A DNA stretch of 6,340 bases, from the NCBI GenBank assembly GCA_005883295.1, contig VAWV01000181.1, forward strand, positions 1-6,340. Direction: 5' to 3'. Below the pieces are notes generated by a model. The model had not been told where the DNA came from. It made no database searches and saw only the letters and a program-made list of their open reading frames with translations. The DNA is from Actinomycetota bacterium. Lineage in GTDB: Bacteria; Actinomycetota; Thermoleophilia; Solirubrobacterales; Thermoleophilaceae. This document shows positions 1 through 4,225 of this stretch, piece by piece. A program made the translations under genes and the position numbers. Positions within the stretch are counted from its first letter, which is position 1, and every line of letters starts with the position of its first letter.

Positions 1-1012
1 CGATGTCCATCTCCACCGGGATGCGGCCCCACTCCTCGATCGCGTAGCGGCCGACGAGACCCGCGTGGTAGGAGGTCCCGCAGGCCACGATCACGATCCG
101 GCGCAGGCTGCGGAGCTCGTCGTCGGTCGCACCGATGTCGCCGAGCTCGACCCGGCCCTCCACCAGCCGGTCGGCGATCGTCTCGGCCACGGCGTCGGGC
201 TGCTCGTGGATCTCCTTGAGCATGAAGGTCTCGTAGCCGCCCTTCTCGGCGGCTTCGTCGTCCCAGTCGATCTCGTTCGCGGAGCGGTCGAGCGGCTCGC
301 CGGTCTCCGCGTCGAGGAAGTCCACCTCGTCCGGCCGGATCGCGACCACCTCGTCGTCCCCCACGAGCTGCACCGATCGGGTCTCGCGGAGGAAAGCCGG
401 GATGGCCGAGGCCACGAAGCGCTCGCCCTCCCCCACGCCGACCACCAGCGGGCACTCCTTGCGCGCCGCGACCAGCAGCCGCGGCTCTTCGGCGCACATC
501 GCCACGAACGCGTAGTGCCCGCGGAGCTCGAGGTAGGCGTGGCGCACCGCCTCCACCAGGTCGCCCTCGTAGTGCTCGGCGATCAGGTGGGCGACCACCT
601 CGGCGTCGGTCTCGGAGGTGAAGACCGCCCCGCCCGCTCTGAGGCGCTCGCGCAGCTCCACGTGGTTCTCGACGATCCCGTTCAGCACGATATGGATGCG
701 GTCGGCGGTGTCGAAGTGCGGGTGCGCATTCGCCTCGGTCACGCGGCCATGGGTGGCCCAGCGGGTGTGCCCGATCCCGGTGGTCGGCTCGCGCTCGGCG
801 AGCGCGACCGAGTGCGTGTCGCCGCCGGTCTGGGCGGCCACGGCCTCGCGCAGGAAGGACAGGTTCCCGACGGACCGGACCGACTCGATCCGGTCGCCGT
901 TCAGCAGCGACACGCCCGCGGAGTCATAGCCTCGGTACTCCAGCCGCTCGAGGCCCTGGAGAAGGAGCTCGCGACACGGCCTGTCGCCAACGTATCCAAC
1001 GATCCCGCACAC
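1..1012 (-). CDS. glmS: Glutamine--fructose-6-phosphate aminotransferase (isomerizing), N-terminal part
   Basis: Makes glucosamine-6-phosphate from fructose-6-phosphate and glutamine, the entry step to UDP-GlcNAc and peptidoglycan; cytoplasmic. 337 codons are present and the 3' end lies beyond the left edge (family length about 600-625). The class II glutaminase domain is complete: Cys2, which becomes the N-terminal nucleophile after Met removal (MCGIVGYVG), RLEYRGYDSAG at 23-33, HTRWATHG at 82-89, NGIVEN at 111-116 and SETDAEVVAH at 133-142. The first SIS (sugar isomerase) domain begins with CGTSYHAG at 311-318, then the window ends. A short insert before HTRWATHG (about 60-78) lengthens this loop relative to the E. 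coli enzyme. The start is GTG at 1012 because catalysis needs Cys directly after Met. An in-frame ATG at 1060 would add 16 residues and bury the nucleophile. A GAGG lies about 11 nt upstream of the GTG. Last gene visible in the rplM-rpsI-glmM-glmS block. No frameshift seen. Confidence 0.96.
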   Translation of the reverse strand, partial: MCGIVGYVGDRPCRELLLQGLERLEYRGYDSAGVSLLNGDRIESVRSVGNLSFLREAVAAQTGGDTHSVALAEREPTTGIGHTRWATHGRVTEANAHPHFDTADRIHIVLNGIVENHVELRERLRAGGAVFTSETDAEVVAHLIAEHYEGDLVEAVRHAYLELRGHYAFVAMCAEEPRLLVAARKECPLVVGVGEGERFVASAIPAFLRETRSVQLVGDDEVVAIRPDEVDFLDAETGEPLDRSANEIDWDDEAAEKGGYETFMLKEIHEQPDAVAETIADRLVEGRVELGDIGATDDELRSLRRIVIVACGTSYHAGLVGRYAIEEWGRIPVEMDI

Positions 1013-1084
1013 GTTTCTCGCTACCTCGCTGCTTCGTTCCCGTGGTCCGTCCGCCTCCATGCGGACGCCGTTTCCCAAATCGAA

Positions 1085-1107
1085 AGAGCCGCCCGGCGAG
1101 CGGCTCT
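1085..1107 (-). terminator. Hairpin with weak U-tract, upstream of glmS
   Basis: Perfect 8-bp inverted repeat: AGAGCCGC at 1085-1092 and GCGGCTCT at 1100-1107, with a 7-nt loop. On the minus strand the stem is followed by a broken T-rich run (TTTCGATTT). It resembles an intrinsic terminator or attenuator between glmM and glmS. The interrupted U-tract makes full termination doubtful, and read-through into glmS is expected if glmS has no promoter of its own. Confidence 0.45.
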
Positions 1108-1158
1108 CATCGCCCATCAATGGTACTCCCGAAACCGCGCCTTGACGAGCGCGGAAGC

Positions 1159-1177
1159 GGCCGCCTCAGAGGCGGCC
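1159..1177 (-). terminator. GC-rich hairpin abutting the glmM stop codon
   Basis: GGCCGCCTC (1159-1167) and GAGGCGGCC (1169-1177) form a perfect 9-nt inverted repeat around one base, directly after the glmM TGA (1178-1180). A real hairpin would open two central pairs, leaving about 7 bp. No U-tract follows. It may be a U-less terminator of the kind proposed in high-GC bacteria, or a 3'-end stabiliser of the rplM-rpsI-glmM message. Confidence 0.45.
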
Positions 1178-2497
1178 TCAGCCCAATTCCCGCTCCACGA
1201 CCTGCACCAGGCGGGTGGTGACCTCTTCGCATTCGGTCTCGTCGGGGGCCTCCACCATCACCCGGACCACGGGCTCGGTGCCGGAGGGCCGGACCAGCAC
1301 CCGGCCGCGGCCGTCCAGCTGCTGGGACTCGCCCTCGACGGCCTCCCAGACACCCTTGGCACCGTCCAGGGCGTCGCGGTCGCCGACCCTGACATTCACC
1401 AGCCGCTGCGGGAGCTTGGTCATCGCGTCGCGGTCCGCCAGGTCGCGGTCGCCGAGCGCCTCCAGGGTGAGCAGCGCTGAGGCGATGCCGTCGCCGGAGG
1501 GGACGAAGCCGGTGTCGATGATGTGGCCTGACTGCTCCCCTCCGAGCGCCCAGCCGCGCGCGATCAGCTCGGCGAGCACGTGCCTGTCGCCGACCGGGGT
1601 GGTGGCGACCTTCACCCCGGCCCCCTTCATCGCCTGGTGGAACCCGTAGTTGGTCATCACCGTCACCGCGACGCCGTCGCCGAGGAGCCGGCCGGCGGCG
1701 CGGAGGTGGAGCGCCGCCAGGGCGATCAGCTCGTCCCCGTCCACGACCTCACCGCCCGAGTCGACCGCGAGCACGCGGTCCCCGTCGCCGTCGAAGGCGA
1801 AGCCGGCGTCGAAGCTCCCGTCCCGGACGCGCTCGACCAGGCCCTCGATGTGCGTGGAGCCGACGCCGGCGTTGATGTTCCGCCCGTCGGGCTCGGCCGC
1901 GATCGCCTCCACATGAGCGCCGAGCCGGCGGAAGATCTCGGGAGCCACGAGGTAAGTGGCGCCGTTGGCGCAGTCGAGCAGGTAGCTCCGCCCGGACAGG
2001 TCCAGCTCCGAGAAGCGGGCGTGGAGCTCACGTAGGTAGTCGCCGCCAGCGCCGTGGAGCTCCCGCACGCGCCCGTTGGCCGCCTCGGTCTCGGCCGCCG
2101 CCACCAGGCGCTCGATCTCGCGCTCCTGCTCCTCGCCGAGCTTCGTCCCGTCGGCGCCGAAGAACTTGATGCCGTTGTCGCGGTACGGGTTGTGGGAAGC
2201 GGACACGACGGCGGCCAGGTCGAGCTCGAACCGGCGGACGAGCAGCGCGGCTCCCGGCGTGGGCAGCACTCCGCCCAGAAGCGCGTGGCCTCCCGCCGCA
2301 GCGATCCCAGCTGCGAGCGCAGCCTCGAGCATCTCGCCAGACTCGCGGGTGTCGCGCACGATCAGGACCTGCGGGGCGTCCGACGGTGTGATCGCCGCCG
2401 CGGCGCGACCCAGCGACAGCGCGAGCTCGGCGGTCAGGAACTCGCCCGCCACGCCGCGGACTCCGTCGGTCCCGAAGAGGCGAGCGGGCGCGCTCAC
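1178..2497 (-). CDS. glmM: Phosphoglucosamine mutase
   Basis: Converts glucosamine-6-phosphate to glucosamine-1-phosphate through a phosphoserine enzyme, upstream of GlmU and UDP-GlcNAc; cytoplasmic. At 439 residues it has the usual family length. Landmarks in order: FGTDGVRG at 8-15; the active-site loop SASHNPYRDNG at 99-109 with Ser101 as the phosphorylated serine; the Mg-binding DGDGD at 236-240; the sugar-binding EQSGH at 321-325; and the C-terminal phosphate-binding RPSGTEP at 403-409. The EQSGH and RPSGTEP contexts fit GlmM better than phosphomannomutase. The start is GTG at 2497, 10 nt after the rpsI stop. The Shine-Dalgarno is poor (only GAG), so translation is probably coupled to rpsI. 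glmS follows and uses the previous step's chemistry, which supports the assignment. Intact, with no missing catalytic residue. Confidence 0.97.
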   Translation of the reverse strand: MSAPARLFGTDGVRGVAGEFLTAELALSLGRAAAAITPSDAPQVLIVRDTRESGEMLEAALAAGIAAAGGHALLGGVLPTPGAALLVRRFELDLAAVVSASHNPYRDNGIKFFGADGTKLGEEQEREIERLVAAAETEAANGRVRELHGAGGDYLRELHARFSELDLSGRSYLLDCANGATYLVAPEIFRRLGAHVEAIAAEPDGRNINAGVGSTHIEGLVERVRDGSFDAGFAFDGDGDRVLAVDSGGEVVDGDELIALAALHLRAAGRLLGDGVAVTVMTNYGFHQAMKGAGVKVATTPVGDRHVLAELIARGWALGGEQSGHIIDTGFVPSGDGIASALLTLEALGDRDLADRDAMTKLPQRLVNVRVGDRDALDGAKGVWEAVEGESQQLDGRGRVLVRPSGTEPVVRVMVEAPDETECEEVTTRLVQVVERELG

Positions 2498-2507
2498 CAG
2501 GCTCGGG

Positions 2508-3506
2508 TCAGCGCTTGGAGAACTGCGGGCGCTTGCGAGCCTTCTTCAGGCCGGCCTTCTTGCGCTCCTTGGCGCGGGCGTCGCGGCTGAGGAAGCCGCG
2601 CCGCTTGAGCTCCACCCGCAGGCTCGGGTCCGCCTCGACCAGCGCGCGAGCAACGCCGTGGCGGAGCGCGCCCGCCTGGGCCGAGATGCCACCGCCGTGG
2701 ATCTTGGCCACGACGTCCATGCGCTTGTCGAAGCCCGCCGTCTGGAGCGGCTGGCGCGCCGCCTTCTGGAGCGCCGCGCGCGGGAAGTAATCCTCCAGCG
2801 AGCGGCCGTTGACCACGTAGGACCCGCCGCCGGGACGCAGGATCACGCGCGCGACCGAGGTCTTGCGCTTGCCGGTGGCCTGGTAGCGGGCGTCCGCCGC
2901 GAGGTCCAGCGCCGAGCGGGGCGCCGGCGCCTCCCGCGGCTCCTCGCGCTCGGCCGGCTCGGCCTCCGGGGCCTCGGCCTCGGCGACCGTGGCTCCACCC
3001 TCCTCGCCGGGAGGCCCGTAGCGATCGGCGTACTCGTCGCGCTCGCGCTCCGCGCGTTCCTCGGCGAGCACGAGGTCGGGCTCGAGGTGGGCGCCGGGGA
3101 CCACCTCGTCCTCCTTCTTCTCCTCGCCGCGCCGGCGGCGCTCACGGTGGGGACGCTCGGCCGGGGCGGCCTCGCCCTCCGCCTCGGGGGCGGCCTCGCC
3201 CTCCGCCTCGGGTGCGGCTTCGGCATCGCCCTCGGGTTCGCCTTCGGCCTCGCCCCCGAGTTCGGATTCGGCTGCGGCTTCGGCCTCGCCCCCGGATTCG
3301 CCTTCCGCGGCGGGCTCCACATCGCCGGTCCCGCCCTCGTTCGGGGCGTCGGCGTCGGCAGGCGGCTCCGCCGACGGCTCGGCGTCCTGCACCTCCTCGG
3401 GATCGACGTCCCCGGGCGCGCCCTCGTTCGGGGCGTCGGCCTCGGGCGCGTCGGCCTCGGGCGCGTCGCCCTCTTCGGGAGCGTCCGGGCGCTCGTCGTC
3501 GATCAT
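2508..3506 (-). CDS. rpsI: 30S ribosomal protein S9 (uS9) with a long acidic N-terminal extension
   Basis: Small-subunit head protein whose C-terminal tail reaches the P-site tRNA. The uS9 domain fills only residues 206-332 (127 aa): ATGKRKTSVARV, the NGR and HGGGISAQAGALRHG segments, and a basic tail ending QFSKR as in standard S9. Residues 1-205 are a low-complexity arm rich in Glu, Ala, Asp and Pro, with repeats (PEADA twice, ADAPNEG at 24-30 and 52-58, PEAEGEAA twice at 99-114), a basic cluster (RPHRERRRR, 118-126) and a charged stretch at about 146-163. Actinobacterial S9 proteins often have short acidic N-terminal extensions, but this one is larger than the ribosomal domain itself. The start at ATG 3506 is well supported: it overlaps the rplM stop (ATGA), and GGAGGT lies 9 nt upstream. 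The arm is open without a stop and in frame, so a frameshift artefact is unlikely. Function of the arm unknown. Confidence 0.94.
   Translation of the reverse strand: MIDDERPDAPEEGDAPEADAPEADAPNEGAPGDVDPEEVQDAEPSAEPPADADAPNEGGTGDVEPAAEGESGGEAEAAAESELGGEAEGEPEGDAEAAPEAEGEAAPEAEGEAAPAERPHRERRRRGEEKKEDEVVPGAHLEPDLVLAEERAERERDEYADRYGPPGEEGGATVAEAEAPEAEPAEREEPREAPAPRSALDLAADARYQATGKRKTSVARVILRPGGGSYVVNGRSLEDYFPRAALQKAARQPLQTAGFDKRMDVVAKIHGGGISAQAGALRHGVARALVEADPSLRVELKRRGFLSRDARAKERKKAGLKKARKRPQFSKR
3165..3212. repeat. 24-bp perfect tandem repeat (2 copies) in rpsI
   Basis: Two identical 24-bp units, 3165-3188 and 3189-3212, followed by decayed copies to about 3300. The unit is eight codons and encodes PEAEGEAA twice in the S9 arm, so gain or loss of a unit keeps the frame. 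Identity at the base level suggests recent duplication or slippage. Confidence 0.85.
3332..3353. repeat. 22-bp direct repeat, copy 1 (rpsI arm)
   Basis: Identical to 3419-3440; the two copies lie 87 bp (29 codons) apart. Both encode ADAPNEG in the S9 arm, and the flanking residues (GDVD and GDVE) are also similar, so a module of about 29 residues seems to have been duplicated and then diverged. Confidence 0.8.
3419..3440. repeat. 22-bp direct repeat, copy 2 (rpsI arm)
   Basis: Second copy of the 22-bp element at 3332-3353, in the same reading frame of rpsI. It partly overlaps the adjacent 15-bp tandem repeat (3436-3465). Confidence 0.8.
3436..3465. repeat. 15-bp perfect tandem repeat (2 copies) in rpsI
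   Basis: Units 3436-3450 and 3451-3465 are identical. They encode the DAPEADAPEADAP stretch near the N-terminus of the S9 arm. The 15-bp period preserves the reading frame. Confidence 0.8.
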
Positions 3507-3940
3507 CGGGCGTCGACCTCCATGGGTTGCGGCTGCTGGGCGGCGTGCGGATGGTCCGGCCCGGCGTACACCTTGAGCTTGTGCAACTGCTGGCGACCCA
3601 GCCGCGTGCGCGGGAGCATCCCCTTGACCGCCCTGCGGATCACCTCCTCGGGCCGCCGCTCGAGCATCTCCTCGAGCGTGCGCGAGCGCAGCCCTCCGGG
3701 GTAGCCGGAATGGCGGTAGTAGCGCTTCTGATGCAGCTTGTCGCCGGTAACCGAGATCCGCTCGGCGTTCACCACGATCACGAAGTCCCCCACGTCGCAG
3801 TGGGGCGTGAACTCGGGCTTCCGCTTGCCGCGGAGCGTGTCGGCGATCTGGGTCGCGAGGCGGCCGAGCGTCCTGCCGGCGGCGTCGACCACCAACCAGT
3901 GGCGCTCGCGGGTCGCGGGTGTCGCTACGTAGGTCTTCAT
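3503..3940 (-). CDS. rplM: 50S ribosomal protein L13 (uL13)
   Basis: Early-assembling large-subunit protein that binds 23S rRNA. At 145 residues it has the standard length. Recognisable segments: WLVVDAAGRTLGRLAT at 15-30, HCDVGDFVIVVNA at 47-59, KRYYRHSGYPGG at 72-83, and the family signature VKGMLPRTRLGRQQLHKLKVYAG at 105-127, then the HPHAAQQP end. It starts at ATG 3940. No clear Shine-Dalgarno lies in the 20 nt before it, so initiation may rely on leader structure. First gene of the minus-strand block; its stop overlaps the rpsI ATG by 4 nt, the usual L13-S9 pairing. The leader, if transcription starts near 4003, would be about 60 nt and contains a GC-rich inverted repeat (GGCCG/CGGCC around 3974-3986). 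Confidence 0.97.
   Translation of the reverse strand: MKTYVATPATRERHWLVVDAAGRTLGRLATQIADTLRGKRKPEFTPHCDVGDFVIVVNAERISVTGDKLHQKRYYRHSGYPGGLRSRTLEEMLERRPEEVIRRAVKGMLPRTRLGRQQLHKLKVYAGPDHPHAAQQPQPMEVDAR
3516..3521 (-). promoter_or_regulatory. Strong Shine-Dalgarno site of rpsI
   Basis: GGAGGT on the minus strand lies inside the last codons of rplM, 9 nt before the rpsI ATG at 3506. It is the best ribosome-binding site in the window, and it decides the S9 start in favour of the long form with its acidic arm. Confidence 0.8.
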
Positions 3941-4036
3941 GGCACGTGAAGGCGTTCGAGGTTAGCGGCGGATGGCCGCCGCGGCCGGCCGATGGTGACA
4001 GAACCCCGGTCTATACTGCCGGCCGCCAAAGCCGCA
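3941..4036. other. Divergent intergenic segment between rplM and the riboswitch
   Basis: Separates the minus-strand ribosomal/GlcN operon from the plus-strand riboswitch gene. It contains GC-rich palindromic sequence (GGCCGGCC and CCGCGG around 3974-3990) and one AT-rich island (TATACT, 4012-4017) that can be read as a -10 element in both directions. No open reading frame with coding character was seen. The segment carries promoter function for at least one direction by position. Confidence 0.6.
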
Positions 4037-4037
4037 A
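4010..4037 (-). promoter_or_regulatory. Possible promoter for rplM operon
   Basis: On the minus strand TTGCGG (4032-4037) and TATAGA (4010-4015) are separated by 16 nt, a loose match to a housekeeping promoter. The position suits a leader of about 60-65 nt for rplM. The -10 falls on the same AT-rich island as the plus-strand TATACT, the only AT-rich spot in this divergent region. The match is weak and rests on position as much as sequence. Confidence 0.3.
4012..4017 (+). promoter_or_regulatory. Probable -10 box driving the riboswitch-M23 transcript
   Basis: TATACT is a near-consensus -10 hexamer in otherwise very GC-rich DNA, about 25 nt upstream of the aptamer. A start near 4024 would give an RNA that enters the riboswitch almost at once. 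No good -35 hexamer is seen at 16-18 nt upstream; GTGACA at 3995-4000 is too close (11 nt). It may use a diverged -35 or an activator. Confidence 0.45.
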
Positions 4038-4203
4038 GCTGCCGAATCCCCGCGCCGCGTGCACGGGGATCGGGGGAACCAGATCGGGGGCGGGACCGTC
4101 CCCGTGGGGCGAATCGGGTGGAGCGGGGGAGCTCCACGAGCCTGTAGCGCCGCCGGTAGGCGCGAGCCCGTCAGCTAACCCCGTAGGCCAGAGGAGAAGG
4201 GGC
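4037..4203 (+). ncRNA. Cyclic di-AMP riboswitch (ydaO/yuaA type)
   Basis: The family's conserved blocks appear in order: GCTGCCGAATCC (4038-4049), GGGGGAACC (4072-4080), GGGGCGAATC (4106-4115), then CCCGTCAGCTAAC (4167-4179) with CCGTAGGC just after. Helices close between them: ATCCCCG/CGGGGAT (4046-4052 with 4064-4070), GTGGAGC/GCTCCAC (4118-4124 with 4131-4137) and GCGCC/GGCGC (4147-4151 with 4159-4163). The closing P1 can form from CTGCC near 4039-4043 and GGCCAG near 4186-4191 with one bulge. I could not assign the pseudoknot. The family binds c-di-AMP and usually turns expression off; in actinobacteria it commonly precedes peptidoglycan hydrolases and resuscitation factors, as here. The 3' end carries GAGGAGAAGGGG, which can serve as ribosome-binding site for the gene that follows. 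Boundaries are good to about 10 nt. Confidence 0.9.
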
Positions 4204-4225
4204 CGCACCTCCTGTCCACTAGGAG
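4192..4225 (+). promoter_or_regulatory. Candidate expression platform with mutually exclusive pairings
   Basis: One CTCCT (4209-4213) can pair with AGGAG at the aptamer's 3' end (4192-4196, 12-nt loop) or with AGGAG further down (4221-4225, 7-nt loop), but not both. The proposed CTG start (4212-4214) lies in this pairing strand, and AAGGGG (4197-4202) sits 9 nt before it. Ligand binding that engages the aptamer's 3' strand would therefore hide the ribosome site or switch the hairpin, which fits translational control. No U-tract terminator is seen before the gene. Mechanism inferred from pairing only. Confidence 0.45.

Larger units (their letters stand above)
1013..1177. other. glmM-glmS intergenic region (165 nt)
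   Basis: This spacer is long compared with the tight junctions upstream in the same operon (a 4-nt overlap and a 10-nt gap). Read on the minus strand it holds two inverted repeats (1159-1177 and 1085-1107), then about 70 nt to the glmS GTG. A TACCAT hexamer between the hairpins resembles a -10 box but has only a poor -35 partner, so I do not call a promoter. It could be a partial terminator or attenuator that sets glmS expression apart from the ribosomal genes. I see no small gene in it. Confidence 0.6.

Noticed and set aside
1013..1177. glmS ribozyme in the glmS leader
   Set aside because: The ribozyme is characteristic of Firmicutes, and I do not see its conserved core. The space is mostly taken by two simple hairpins.
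65..1480. Long plus-strand open frame (471 codons) opposite glmS and glmM
   Set aside because: It lies over two clearly homologous minus-strand genes and the intergenic hairpins. The translation has the His/Asp/Arg/Val-rich look of a reverse-strand shadow in high-GC DNA.
3165..3465. CRISPR or mobile-element repeats
   Set aside because: Repeats are short, in frame, without regular unique spacers, and confined to a low-complexity coding stretch.
2508..3506. Fusion or frameshift artefact creating the long S9 arm
   Set aside because: The frame is continuous from a start with a strong Shine-Dalgarno overlapping the rplM stop. No separate start with a ribosome site is evident at the beginning of the uS9 domain.
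2076..3704. Long plus-strand open frame (542 codons) across glmM, rpsI and rplM
   Set aside because: It is antisense to three well-identified genes. Its Arg/Leu/Gly-rich product looks like the complement of GC-rich codons and the repeat arm, and no family is recognisable.
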